From Heterohyrax brucei (taxonomy: Eukaryota; Chordata; Mammalia; Hyracoidea; Procaviidae): a stretch of 64,000 nt of DNA. The stretch lies in assembly GCA_028571685.1 (NCBI GenBank), contig CM053143.1, forward strand, positions 52,011,208 through 52,075,207, given 5' to 3'. The translations under genes were made by a program, and so were the position numbers. This document shows, one piece after another, positions 44,111 to 56,195 of this stretch (positions are counted from its first letter, which is position 1; the number at the start of each line of letters is the position of its first letter). Under the pieces are notes generated by a model. The model did no database searches, had not been told where the DNA came from, and worked only from the letters and a program-made list of their open reading frames with translations.

Positions 44111-45083
44111 ACTCATTCACACGAAACCCAAAAAGCAACAGACTTTGGAGAAAGCCATAACCAAGAAATCACCTGTAGATTCAAAAGGCCCCCAGATGAA
44201 ACAACCAAAGAGCTTTCTGGATGAAGAAACTTTCCTGAAATTATTGGAAGGTGAATACGAAAGGATTATATAGAAAGCCCTTCTAGATCTTATACAAAAT
44301 ACAGCAAAATGAAATGAAAAATTAAGCAAGCTGTTTGATCTGATGCAACACCAGTACTCTGGAATCCAACAGATCAAGAACAAAATCAAAGACATAGAAA
44401 CTTCAATTTGAAGCCAAGGAAACAGAACGGAAGAAACGGAAAAGAGACTTTCTGACTTGAAAGACTAGAGCTACTGATTCCAGCGTCTTTGAGGAGAAAT
44501 CAGAAAAAAGAAACAAGGAAAATGAAGAAGCATTAAGAAACATGTGGGACTCTATTAAGAGGAACAATCTATGATTAATTGGAGTTTCTGAATAAGGCAC
44601 ACCTGAGAACACAGAGAGTATTGTTGCTGAGCTGCTGACAGAAAACTTCCCAGAAATTATGAAAGAAGAGAATATAGATATCCACGATGCACATTGAATG
44701 CCACTCAACATAGATCTAAAAAGAAAGACTTGAAGACATACTATAATCAAGCTTAACAAAATGAAACATAAGCAAAAACTCTTAAAGGCAGCAAGACTCC
44801 AAAGCAAAGCTAACATTCAGAAGGAAACCTATTAGGCTTTCGTCAGATTTCTCCATAGAGATAGTGCTGGCATGGAGACAGTGGCATGACACATTCAAAG
44901 CCTTGAAGGAAAAGAACTTCCAACCAAGAATTATATATCCTGCAAAACTGTCTTTCCAATATGAAAATGAAATGAAGACATTCACAGATAAACAGAAAAT
45001 CAGAGACTTTGTAAAAACCAAACCAAACCTACAAGAAATACTGAAAGAATTTCTTGGCTTTGGCTTAGAAGAACAAAACCACT
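44110..45083 (+). pseudogene. L1 ORF1 relic
   Basis: RNA-binding ORF1 protein remains: an N-terminal K-rich stretch and FLDEETFLKLLEGEYERI near 44210-44270, a coiled-coil region with IQQIKNKIKDIE near 44360-44400, the RRM region with SIVAELLTENFPEIMK near 44620, and the C-terminal block ALKEKNFQPRIIYPAK at about 44900-44955. Stops occur in each part. Compared with 3380-4370, the C-terminal end is the better-preserved part in both copies. Confidence 0.85.
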
Positions 45084-45509
45084 AACTTTATATTTTAGAA
45101 AGATACATCATTGAAAATCCTACTCAGTTAGGGAAGGCTCCAAACCCAATCAAAGCTGTAACAGTGGAGGAAATAATCCAGTGATCATATCATGAAAACT
45201 GTGTTGTCATCGTATTAAAAAGAGGGATGTACTACAGTCATTATAGTCCTTTCAGGTGGAGAGGAAGTTGGCGAGACTGATAGTAATTAAAATTGGTTTT
45301 GTACTTAGTCTATTAAGCAGGATCATAGGGACAGCTGTAAAGCACAATAAAGGTGTAACATACCATATCAAGAAATGTAATACAGGAGTCTCAACAACCA
45401 TAAAACCAACCCTGAAAAAGGTGAAAAATCAACTCACAAAGAAGAATGTCTCAGAACGGATTAATAAGAACAACAGAGAAAATATCAACACAAAAATAAA
45501 CATATCACA
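45084..45509 (+). other. L1 inter-ORF spacer with open frame
   Basis: About 426 bases, the same length class as in the minus-strand L1. The frame from 45256 (GTG where the other copy has ATG) stays open to 45522, overlapping the ORF2 start, and shares VKNQLTKKNV with the other copy. Confidence 0.5.
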
Positions 45510-48500
45510 ATGGCATCACTGAACACATACCTATCAATAATTACATTGAATGGGAATAGACTGAATACTCTGGTAAAGAGACATTGAGTGACATCTTGGA
45601 TCAAAAGATATGACCCATCCATATGTCATATACAGGAAACTCACCTTAGACTTAAAGATATGAACAAACTGAAAATTAAAGGATTTCAGAATATATGTCA
45701 AACTAACAATGAGCAAAGAAGAGCAGGTGTGGCAATTCTAATCTCAGATAAAATAGATTTTAAGTAAAATCCACCATTGTGGACAAGGATGGACACTATT
45801 TATTGCTGAAAGTTTCAAGACACAAGCAGGACTTAACAATATTGTATATTTATGCACCTAATATTAGAGCAACAAAATATGTCAAAGAAACACAGACTAC
45901 ACTCAAAAAGGAGATAGAACACTCCACAATAATAGTAGGAGACTTCAACACTCCACTCTCAATATTGGACAGATCGTCTAGGAAACAGCTCAATAAAGAT
46001 GCAGAAGATCTTGTTGCCACAATTAGGCAGCTAGACCTCATCGACGTATGTAGAACTTTCTATCTGTCAGCAGACAATTACACCTTCTTCTCCAGTGCAC
46101 ATGGAACATTCTCCAGAATAGATCATGTATTAGGACATAAAGCAATTCTCAACAGAATGCATACCATTGAATTAATGCAAAGCATCTTCTGAGATCATAA
46201 AGCCATAAAAGTCAAAATCAATAGCAGAAAAAACAGAGATAGAAAGTGGAACTCATGGAAACTGAACAACATGTTGCTCAAAAACTGATGAGTTATGGAA
46301 GAAATCCAGGATGAAATAAAGAAATTGATGGATTCCAATGAGAACAAAAACACTTCCTGCCAGAGCCTATGGAATACAACCAAAGCAGTGCTCAGAGGTC
46401 TGTTTATCTCCATAAATGCACACACCTGGAAGGAAGAAAGAAACCAAACCAAAGAACTATCCCTATGGCTTGAACAGGTAGAGATAGAACAACAGAGGAA
46501 CCTCTCAGGCACCAGAAGGAAACAGATCCTAAAGATCAGAGCAGAGCTAAACAAATTAGAGAATAAAAGGACAATTGAAAAATTGAAAAGACCAAAAGCT
46601 GGTTTTTTGAAAAGATCAACAAAATTGACAAACCATTGGCTAAACTTACTGAAGAAAAACAGGAAAAGAAACAACCCAAATAAGAAATGAGAGGAGAGTT
46701 GTCACAACACATTCAACAGAAATAAAAAAATATCATAACAGAATACTATGAAAGACTGTACTCTAACAAATTTGAAAATCTAGAGCAAATGGACAAATTC
46801 TTTGATTCATATCACCTACCAAAATTATCACAAGGTGAAGCAGAACAACTTAATAAAACCATCACAAAGGAAGAGATTGCAACAGTCGTCAAAAAACTGC
46901 TAACCAAAGAAAGCCCAGGCCCAAATGGCTTCACTGCAGAATTCTACCAAACTTTTAGGTAAGAGTTATCTCCAGTACTAATGAGACTATTTCACAGCAT
47001 AGAAAGGGATGGAATACTCCCAAATTCATTCTATGAAGCCAGCATAACCCTGATACCGAAGCCAGAGAAAGACCCAACAAAAAGAGGAGAACTACAGAGT
47101 GATATCACTGATGAATCTAGATGCAAAAGTCTTCAATAAAATTCTTGCCAATAGAATACAACAACATACCAAAAATATAATCCATCATGACCAAGTTGGA
47201 TTCATACCAGGGATGCAAGGCTGGTTTAACATCAAACAATAATTAATGTGGTCAACCACATAAGTATGACTAAAGACAAGAATCACGTGATCTTGTCTAT
47301 TGATGCAGAAAAGGCATTTGATAAAGTCCAACACCCATTCATGCTAAAAACTCTTAGCAAAATAGGAATAGACGGCCAATTCCTCAATGCAATAAGGGCC
47401 ATTTATACAAAGCCAACTGCCAACGTCATTCTGAATGGAGAGAGAATGAAACAATTTCCCTTAAGAACAGGAACTAGACAAGGATGCCCACTCTAACCTC
47501 TCCTATTCAACCTTGTGCTAGAAGTTCTAGCCAGAGCAAATAGATAAGACCAAGAAATAAAGGGTATCTGCATTGCCAAAGAAGAACTAAACATCTCCCT
47601 ATTTGCAGATGATATGATTGTATATGCAGAGAATCCCAAAGAATTCATAAGTATACTCAAACTGATAGAAGACTTCAGCAAAGTCTCAGGATACAGGATA
47701 CACATAAGTAAATCAGAAGAATTCCTTTTTACCAATAATGAGATTATTAAGGAAGAAATTGCCAAGTCAGTACCATTTACTGTAGTCCCTAAGATAAAAT
47801 ACTTAGGAATAAATCTAACCAGAGAAATAACAGACATTTACAAAGAGAACTACAAACCCTTACTTCAAGAAATTAAGAGAGACTTACATGAATGGAGAAG
47901 CCTATGCTGCTCATGGATAGGAAGCCTTAACATTGTGAAAATGTCTATTTCACCTAAAGCAATCTACTTATATAATGCAATCCCAATACAAATTCCAGTG
48001 ACATTTTTTACTGAGATGGAGAAACAAATTACCAACTTTGTCTGGAAAGGGAAGAAGCCTCGGATGAGTATAGCACTACTAAAGAATAAGAACACTTGGG
48101 AAGCCTCTCATTGCCTGACTTTAGAACCTATTACACTGCCACAGTAGTCAAAACAGCCTGGTACTGGTATAAAAAGGGATAGATTGATCAATGGAACAGA
48201 ACTGAGACCCCAGAGATGACAACATCTTCCTATGAACAGTTGATATTTGACAAAGGCCCTAAGACATTAAACTGGGGTAAAAACAATGTCTTCAACAAAT
48301 GGTGCTGGCAAAATTGGATATCTATCTGCAATAAATTGAAACAAGACCCATATCTGACACCTTATAGAAAAACCAACTCAAACTGGATAAAAGACCTAAA
48401 TATCAACTCCAAAATGATAAAACTCATCCAAAAAAAAGTAGGAACAACAATGGAATTTTTAGTACACAACATAGACAGACTTCAAAATCTGTCAAACAAA

Positions 48501-49330
48501 TGGCAATCAACAGAAGAGAAAATAGATAAATGGGAACCATTAAGAATCAAACACTTTTGCTTATCCAAAGAATTTGCTAGTAGAATTAAAAGGCCATCTA
48601 CACAATGGAAAAAAAATATTTGGCAGCTGTATGTCAGACTGATGCCTGATCTCCGTAATCTATAAGACAGTACAAAATATCAATAAGAAAAAGATAAATC
48701 ATCCAATTAAGTGATGGGCAAAGGAGATGGACAGACACTTCTCTGAAGAGGAGATCCAGGCAGCCAAGAAACACATGTGGACATGCTCATGATCATTAGT
48801 TATTACAGAAATTCAAATCAAAACTACAGTGAGATACTGTCTCACCCCAAGAAGACTGGCCATGATCCAAAAAATGCAAAACAACAAATGCTGGAGAGGC
48901 TATGGAGAAATTGGAACTCTCCTACACTGTTGGTGAGACTGCAAAATGGTGCAACCTCTTTGGAAAGCAATCTAGTGCTTCCTTAAGAAATTCAATATAG
49001 ATTTACCATTTGATCCAGTAATTCCACTGCTTGGAATATATCCTACAGAATCAAGGCCATTCACGCCAACTGATACATGCACATGAATGTTTATTGCAGC
49101 ACAGTCTGCACTAGCGAAAAGATGGAATTAACCCAGATGCCCAAGAAGAGAGGAATGGATAGGTAAACTGTGTTATATATAGTCAATGGAACACTATGCA
49201 ATGATAAAGAACAACGACAATTTCAGGAAACATCTCATAACCTTGCTTCAACTGGAGGACATTATGTTGAGTCAAAGCAGTTAGTGACAAAAGGACAAAT
49301 ATTGTATGAGACCCCTGTGATAAGAACTTA
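45510..49330 (+). pseudogene. L1 ORF2 relic (endonuclease and reverse transcriptase)
   Basis: The start is the ATG at 45510 (MASLNTYLSIITLN), with a stop after 23 codons. The endonuclease continues in another frame (45779-46192) with LYIYAPNIRA, IIVGDFNTPLS and SRIDHVLGHK. RT: motif [14 protein letters not shown] near 47300, GTRQGCPL near 47470, motif [11 protein letters not shown] at about 47605-47634, [10 protein letters not shown] near 47800. The C-terminal region runs in a third frame from 48216 (EPLRIKHFCLSKEF) to about 49330. Both catalytic aspartate motifs survive, but there are at least three frameshifts and many stops. Confidence 0.93.
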
Positions 49331-50326
49331 AAAACAGACTTATACATAGAAGAAAAGACTCTTTGATGGTTGCAAGGGTCATGAGGGAGGGATTGCAAGA
49401 GGGGAAGGATTTAGATAGCTGATAGATACTTGGTTGGGTTAAATCTATGACAGAACAAATTAGAAAGAAGATCAGTATTAGCTGGACTTCAAAACAACTT
49501 GAGTACTTCTCCCATGTTAACCCAATATTGCAAGGACAGAGTATCTGGGGCTAGGGGCTGGGGACCATGCTCTCCGGTGGAATTGAGGCCAGTGGGCACA
49601 ACTAGCATTTTGCTAATGAGAACTCTGTGCACCCCACATTGGTGAGTGGTGTCTGGGGTCTTAAAAGCTGCCAAGTTGCCATCTGAGAGTACAGCAAGTA
49701 GCCCCATCTTAGCAGGAATGGATGATCACCGAGGTCCAAAACGACATGGGCGAAAGAGAACCTGGAAGAAAGAGAGACCCACATGAGTGGGTGTCTACAT
49801 CGACTCCTGACCAGAAGAACCAGATGGTGCCCGGCCACCACTAGTGATAGGCACAATGGAGTTCACAAAGTTGAGTCACACTGGCAACACGAGAATAAAA
49901 AGAAGTGCACCCTGAGATCTCTACTAGAAGACTGCAACTGATGGTCCAGGGGCTTCTGGATTCCCCTGGGAGCATGGCTTCTGGCCCTAATGCCTCCCCT
50001 GTCCATAAATCATAATGAAGGTCAGCTCTTCGGACAGCAATGGATTGGACTTGGCGATGCAGAGTGACCGTATCTTGTGGGCACTTTATTGTTCTATGCA
50101 TCTGTAGTATATCATCCTGCTGACCTCTTACTGGAGGCATGGGAGTGGATGGCGAGGAAGGGATAGGAGACTGTTGGGAGGATAGGACATGTATGGAGCA
50201 GAGAAGAAGAGTGTGCTGTCACCAGGCAGGGAGAGCAGTGGGAGCTGCATATAGTTGAGCATGCAAATTTATATGCGAATGTATATTTTCCTTCAATCAT
50301 AATAAAGAAGAAGAAAAAAACAAAAC
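49331..50326 (+). other. L1 3'UTR and A-rich tail
   Basis: Non-coding, about 1 kb. 49503-49757 is the segment also found inside ORF2 of the minus-strand L1. It ends in AATCATAATAAAGAAGAAG and an A-rich tail directly at the target-site duplication. Confidence 0.85.
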
Positions 50327-51147
50327 AAAACTATAGCCTTCAGTATACATTGCCTCTTAACATAGAGAAGAGAAAAAGCCTAACAACTGAACCAATAAGC
50401 AACATCATAATAAATAGAAAAAAGGTTGATACCATCAAGGATTTCATTTTTACTTGGATCCACAGTCAATACCCATAAAAGCAGCAGTCAGGAAATAAAA
50501 AATCATATTGGATTGGACAAATTACGGCAAAAGACTCTTTAAAGTGTTCCTAAGCAAAGACGTCACTTTGATGACAAAGGTGCCTGTGACCCAAGTCACA
50601 TATTTTCGGTTGCCTTACATGCATATTAAAGCTGGGCAATGAACAATGAAGATCTAAGAATTGATGCTTTGAATTACGATTTCAGTGAAGAATAGTGAAT
50701 ATACCGTTGATTTCCAGAAGAACAAACAAATCTATCGTTTTGGAAGAAATACAACGTGAGTGCTCCTTGGATGTAAAGATGGAAAGATTTCATCTCACAT
50801 ACTTTGGATATAGTATCACGAGGGACCAGTCCCTGAAGAAAGACATCATACTTGATAGAGTATCAATAAAGGAGAGGAAAACCCTGTGGGATGAATTGAC
50901 ACAGTGTCTGCAACAATAGGGTCAGACACAGTAATGATTGTGAGGTTAGCCCTAGGATGAGTAGCATTTCATTCTGGGGTACACAAAAGCACCATGAGCC
51001 AGAAATGGCCAGATGGCATCTGACAACAGGCAAACAAACGTAGAAAAACAAACAAACCCAAATCAAACAAAAAAACTCCACCAAACCTCCTTAAAAATTG
51101 ACTTTCTTATTAAAAAGTAAACTATGAGAAAAATACTATGGTTATAT

Positions 51148-51306
51148 TGGGTGGCCTAGTAGGTTAAGTGCTACCACTGCTAACCAAAAGGTCGGGAGTT
51201 CAACTCCACCAGGCACTCCTTGGATACTCTATGGGGCCATTGTACTCTGTCCTCTAGGGTCACTGTGAGTTGGATCCGACTTGATGGCACTGGTTTGTTT
51301 TTTTTA
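51148..51306 (+). mobile_element. AfroSINE (short form)
   Basis: GGTGGCCTAGTAGGTTAAGT, CTGCTAACCAAAAGGTCGGG, TCTGTCCTCTAGGGTCACTG and GAGTTGGATCCGACTTGATG. One of the least diverged copies. Confidence 0.94.
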
Positions 51307-52204
51307 AATATAGGGAAAGGATATATTGATAGTATTTAAACTGTCTTCACTAAAAATGCCTGATTAATTCATATGTTTTTATGCCATTGACTCTTCTTTC
51401 AAAATATAAAAGTTTAATGTGTAATTGAAACAATGGTAAATGAATTTATAAATTACCAAATTAAATATGAAAGTAATATTTGTTTTACAAGATCCCTGAA
51501 CAGATCATATAGGTAATAAAATACTAAAAATTGGCTGGTTTAATATTAAAGATCATTCTTGATGTAGTAAAGACGGACTGAAAAAAATTAAATGGATGTG
51601 TTTTACTTCATTGACTCCTCTATGATCTATTGCATTACTGACATTTGATAGAGAAATTTATGTGCAGCGAATTTAACATATTAGATGGTGGGGAGGGGGA
51701 AAGTACAGGTAGAAAGCATAGACTTCTCTTTCAAGAAATTTATAGGTTTTTTTGGTTGAAATACCCAGAATTTTGATTAACTTGGGAGAAATTTGCTCTT
51801 TTTCCTTTTTATTCAGGAAAGTAACTCCACAACGAGTAGATTGAGGATAACAGAAATGGATATTGTGTAAGGAAGATGTCCAAGGGAATGTGGTAAGGAA
51901 TGGGATTCAGTGTAAAGAAAGGGAAAAGGAGGACCGAGTAAATAATGCTGTAGAGACAGTTATAGCCTCAGAAAAGTGGTATTGGTGCTTGAATAACTTG
52001 AGAAAGTAGAAAACAGATCATCTGGGAAAATGAAAAGATCAGAAGTGGGTAGGGAAAATTGAGAACAATTATTACACAAAATGGGAACATGAGGTAATGA
52101 GTGACAATGACAAAAAATGCTTAATGTCAACTTAGAACTTTGATATCACTAAGGTTGAGATTCTGTTAAACCTGTAGCTGTTGTTAGTTACCATTTTAGA
52201 CTGG
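51307..52204. other. Non-repetitive AT-rich DNA, no gene seen
   Basis: No family or coding motif recognised. Confidence 0.3.
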
Positions 52205-52722
52205 GTTCTCTAGAGATGTGAAACCAGTAAAGCATATAAATATATGCTTTATATTTATATCCTCACGAGGTTGTAGAGGCTGGAATGTCACAAATATGTA
52301 GAGTCGAGCTGGAGGCTTCTCATGGTTCATGTAGCCACAGGGTCTGTGGCGAACCCAGGATTGGCAAATCAGACAGTAGAGCTCTTGTTTACAAACTATG
52401 AAGACTTACGAGAATACCAAGATCAGCAGGCTGCTAATCCCAGGAACTGGAGGTCAGAAGAGCAGGGTACAACTACAGGATCCAGAATGAGGAAAAGCCT
52501 GAGAGCTGTGGTAGAAAGTCCACTTATATTCAATCTAGACAACACCCCCAAATAAATTACTCTTCAACTGATTGGCTGCTCACAGAAGATCCCATCATGG
52601 AGGTGATCCATTATATCACATGTCATTGTGGGAGTGATCATTTGATTGTAGGATTCTGAACTGCATCATAACTGCCAAACCTCTGAGAATCACAGCCCAG
52701 ACTAGTTGACACACAGCCTTAG
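52205..52722 (-). repeat. Unnamed ~0.6 kb interspersed repeat, copy 3
   Basis: In reverse it begins GGCTGTGTGTCAACTAGTCT and carries GATCACCTCCATGATGGGAT, matching copy 1. Its other end is GTTCTCTAGAGATG with a TATA-rich stretch at 52235-52260. The 77-codon frame at 52322 is inside it and is not a gene. Confidence 0.7.
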
Positions 52723-52735
52723 TAGTCCAAGTTGA

Positions 52736-52925
52736 CGTTGACTTGATTCCAGATCGCTGCCACCCCACATTTGCAGAGTAAAATTACTTCATTGGATTTC
52801 CAAGGCTGTGACCTTTCAGAAGCAGATCACTAGAGTTGTCTTCTGAGGAGCCTCTGAGTGGGGCTGAATTACCAATCCTTTCACTAGTGTCAAAGATGGT
52901 GCTTAAGTGTTTGCACCAAATAGTG
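52736..52925 (-). mobile_element. AfroSINE (long form, degraded)
   Basis: GACTTGATTCCAGATCGCTG, GGATTTCCAAGGCTGTGACC, GGGGCTGAATTACCAATCC. All parts are recognisable but strongly diverged. Confidence 0.75.
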
Positions 52926-53012
52926 GCATTATAAATAGTTTTCTTAATTTCACAGGCAGAGAAGTGGATTAATCTACAGCAGAGGCCTTTGTGAGTTAGA
53001 TAAGATGGAGAG

Positions 53013-53520
53013 ATGAGAAATACAAAAGTTGCTAATAATAAAGATCACTGCCTACCTGTCGGTTTGCTGTACTGTGATTATTTTTGTATTGTTATGCTTC
53101 TGGAAACTATGCCCATGATATTTCCAATACCAGCAAGATTACCCATGATGGACAGGTTTCAGAGGGATTTGGAGATTAACACATACCAGGAAAAAAGACT
53201 TAGTGTTCCACTTCTGGAAAGTAGCCAATGAAAACTTGATGGATCGTAACAGAACACTGTCTAACTCAATATGGACACATCATCAGGATGAATAAATCGC
53301 TGAAGGTCATTTATAGTGTCTGGTGAAGTGCAGGGCCAGTGAGGGTGAGGGAAACCTTTGGTGAGATTGACTGACACAGTAGCTGGAAGGATGGACTGAA
53401 CTCCCTGGCCACTATGAGAATGATGAAGCATCAGGCCATGTTTCATTGTATATAAGGTAGCCAGGAGTGGAAGCCAACTCAATGGTGGCTATCTATCTAT
53501 CTGTCTAATAATAAAAGCAG
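53013..53520 (+). mobile_element. Non-autonomous RTE: 5' end joined to 3' end
   Basis: 53035-53250 matches the RTE 5' end (CACTGCCTACCTGTCGGTTT, then ATGGACAGGTTTCAGAGGGA), the same sequence as at 39872-40020. From about 53275 it matches the RTE 3' end (ACACATCATCAGGATGAATA, then GATTGACTGACACAGTAGCT). All coding sequence is deleted. It ends in a (CTAT)n run instead of the usual (AAC)n. Confidence 0.75.
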
Positions 53521-53599
53521 TGAGATCTGCAGCAGGTCTTAAGTGGAGAAGGCAAAAAGTAGAATTCAAGGGGTTGAAATCTTAGCTGAAGTGTGTTTG

Positions 53600-53795
53600 T
53601 TATTGTGTGCCATCAAGTGAATCTTCAATTCATAACAACACTATAGGACATAGTAGAAGTACCCCATAGGATTTCCTAAGCTGTAATCTTTATGGGAATA
53701 AACTGCCAAATCTTTCTCCTGTGGAGCTGCTTGTTGGGTTGGCACCATCAGTCTTTTGATTAGCAGCTGAATTAACCATTTCGCCATATCTCCTT
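53600..53795 (-). mobile_element. AfroSINE (long form)
   Basis: GTGTGCCATCAAGTGAATCT, CTGTAATCTTTATGGGAATA, TCTTTTGATTAGCAGCTGAA. Head decayed (CCATTTCGCCATATCTCC). Confidence 0.88.
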
Positions 53796-54502
53796 CATGT
53801 GGGTTTAATGATGTTGAAACAGTGTATACATGGAAAATTTTGCTTGGAGCAGATCTTAATGTTTCTAAGGTTTCAGAGGAGGAACTGGGGGATGACAAGG
53901 GCTAGAATAAAGCCAAGATAGTGGGTTTCTTCGATCCTCGCTTCCTCAAATGCATATGGAAAAGATCTGTAAGGAGCTTTATGTCATTTGCTTCCTGACA
54001 GGCCTCATGGTACATAGCACACTGGACAAGGGCGGAGGGAATGGTGCTGGCAGTGGCCCTACTGTGTGCTCTCCCTGTGCCGACACACAATTCTCACCTC
54101 CTCTTTGATTAAGTGGGTGTGAAAATACTCAGCATACTCCTATTTCAGGTATGCTGTGAAGAATAAATTAAGTATGTGACTAAACTTCATTGTCTAAAGA
54201 AGCTGGTTTGGACTGAGCCCATCTTACATGATACATTGTTGTTCATTCATCACTGCTACTTTATGTACAAGAGAATGAGTGTTTGGCTGTGTTCATGGGA
54301 TTTTCCTTGACTAATTTTATGAAGTAATTTCCAGACCTTTCTTCCAAGTCTGTTTTAGTCTAAAAGCTTTGCTATAACCTGTCTACCATGGGTGACCCAG
54401 CCAGTATCTGAAATACTAGTGGCGTGGTTTCCAGAATCTTAGCAACATGAAAGCCACTACATGCTACAAAATGACAGAGGAGTGGTGATAGGATATCTTT
54501 AA
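53796..54502. other. Non-repetitive DNA, no gene seen
   Basis: No repeat family or coding motif recognised. Confidence 0.3.
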
Positions 54503-54668
54503 ACAAACAAACACTTCTGACCATCAGTTTATTCTGATTCATAGAGACCCTATAAGACAGAGTAGAACTGCTCCATAGGATTTCCAGGGAGTGGGTGGTG
54601 AATTCAAACTGCTGACGTTTTGTTTTTTAACAGCCTAAGCTCTTAATCATGGAGCCACCAGGGCTCTT
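54503..54668 (-). mobile_element. AfroSINE (short form)
   Basis: An AAAC-rich end, ATTCTGATTCATAGAGACCC, AGAGTAGAACTGCTCCATAG, head TCATGGAGCCACCAGGGCTC. Confidence 0.92.
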
Positions 54669-55875
54669 TTTATTTGGTCCACTGTCTTTCCAAAGTGCTG
54701 TCTTCTCTAGGCCTCCTCTTCCCAGCTGGCCTAATGTGGAGGTTTTAGCAAGTCTTGGGGTATTCCTGAAAGTCTGTGGCATTAGAAGATGACTGAAGTA
54801 GTAAAAAGGCAAAGGGGAAACAACAGGCCTCAGTTTTCTTGCAGGAGTGTAATAATTGAAGTCATTTTTTTTTTTTTGTCCAAGACCCAGATATATTAAA
54901 ATCAAGATTGTATCAGTTCCACCTGATGTTTAGATTGTGACAGGTATCACCTGACATAGCACTAATTTGCAATAGCTGGAGTGTTACAACATTAATCCTC
55001 TTATAGTGTATTGTCCAAAGTAGCAAAATAAAAATACCCTGCTATAAGAACAAATTTTGGATGAAGTCATAAAGAGGTTTAATCTTCTGTAGATGCCAAT
55101 GAAAACAAGAGCCATGAAATTGCTTTCTCTGACCTACTCTGTCTTGTAGGCAATTTTACATTCATTTACAAATGTTACTCAGGAATAAAGCAATTACACT
55201 TGGTGAAACACATATGGAAGTTGAGGTCCTGATACTCCACCACCCTTTTAAGCCCCCCTTCTTTCCCTCTCTAACCTACACTTGCAGAAATCACCAATAG
55301 ATTCCAGCTGGCTATCTGTACAGAAACAGTTCTGAAAAAGAAAGTCTCAGCTCAGAAACCTTTCCAATGATCTGTTTGATAAAGCCATAGAACTGTAAGT
55401 CCCTGACAATGAAGTTCAAGAATAAAACAAAAAAGACCCAGCCAAGTTTTATGCTGATGAAGAGAAGTTTAGGTATCTTTTGGACCTGCATCTAACCTCA
55501 ACAAGACCACAATTATTAATAGCAAGACCTATGGAGCTAAACTTTACCTCACTGTCGGCAAAGAATGTGGTCGCTGCAATGCATTAGGCTTTTCTTTGAC
55601 AAGTTTAAGACACCGTAATGAACTAGTTGCATGGGACAGGCAGATAAAGTAATCCATTAGATAAATCAGTTCTTTATCCTATTCATGTTTGTATTCAAAT
55701 GTTAAGTTCAAGAGGGGGTTGGGATAGGGAGAGATTTCTCTGTTATAATGTTCTAGGCAGTTCTACCCTCTCCCTCTAAGGTCAAAATCTTTGTATACAT
55801 CGAAAAAAATGTGATAAGGCCCAAGAAAAAGTTTTATAAATGAAAAACTTACTGTAAATGTAAGCTGAGAGAATA
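54669..55875. other. Non-repetitive DNA, no gene seen
   Basis: A T13 run lies at 54865-54877. 55330-55620 reads a little like a degraded processed sequence (purine-rich, several short frames) but I recognise no parent gene. Confidence 0.3.
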
Positions 55876-56080
55876 CCAAACCCAAACCATTGCTGTGCAT
55901 CAATTCCAGCTCATAGCAACACTATTATTTGACAGAGCAGAAGTGCCCTGAAGGTTTGCAAGGCTGTAAATCTTTATGGAAGAAGACTGCTGCATATTTC
56001 TCCTGCAGAGTGGCTGGTGGTTTCCAACTGTCAAATGTTGGTTAGTAGGAGTATTCAGTCAGTATGCCTTCAGAGCTCCT
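55876..56080 (-). mobile_element. AfroSINE (long form)
   Basis: CATCAATTCCAGCTCATAGC, GCTGTAAATCTTTATGGAAG, head TTCAGAGCTCCTT. TAAGCTGAGAGA (55860-55871) and TAAGTTAGGAGA (56081-56092) are a diverged candidate target-site duplication. Confidence 0.88.
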
Positions 56081-56119
56081 TAAGTTAGGAGAAAAAGGTA
56101 ATAAAGCAGGTTCCTGGAA

Positions 56120-56195
56120 ACCAATATACAGCTCATGTTTATTAAGTAAATATTTATTGAACAGCTATAGTGTTCTAGGAACTGTCTAGAACGGG
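56120..56195 (-). mobile_element. MIR-type fragment
   Basis: AAATATTTATTGAACAGCTA, then AGTGTTCTAGGAACTGTC, typical of the 3' end of MIR or related ancient repeats in reverse. Confidence 0.5.

Larger units (their letters stand above)
43092..50326 (+). mobile_element. Near full-length L1 LINE with target-site duplication
   Basis: About 7.2 kb, inserted into the RTE. The 5' end is GGGGTGGAGTCAAGATGGCA at 43094, and the 3' end has AATAAAG at 50301 and a short A-rich tail. The flanks AAAACTACAGCCTTT (43077-43091) and AAAACTATAGCCTTC (50327-50341) are a 15-base target-site duplication differing at two positions. Order: 5'UTR, ORF1, spacer, ORF2, 3'UTR. Many stops and frameshifts make it inactive. 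Confidence 0.95.
39872..51030 (+). mobile_element. RTE (BovB-like) LINE, three pieces around two younger insertions
   Basis: One RTE element on the plus strand. Piece 1 (39872-40060) is the 5' end. Piece 2 (41426-43091) is the rest of the 5' region, the endonuclease and the RT centre. Piece 3 (50327-51030) is the post-RT part and 3' end. Continuity is seen because GATGAAA-type sequence before 40062 resumes as ATTGAAAATACAACAAATAG at 41426, and the ACTACAGCCTT site at 43081 resumes at 50330. Piece 2 lacks the N-terminal half of the RT (deletion near 42800-42870). All frames are broken. Confidence 0.8.

Noticed and set aside
46195..46674. 159-codon minus-strand frame with hydrophobic stretches
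   Set aside because: Antisense of L1 ORF2. AT-rich sense sequence gives F/L/S-rich antisense frames that mimic membrane segments.
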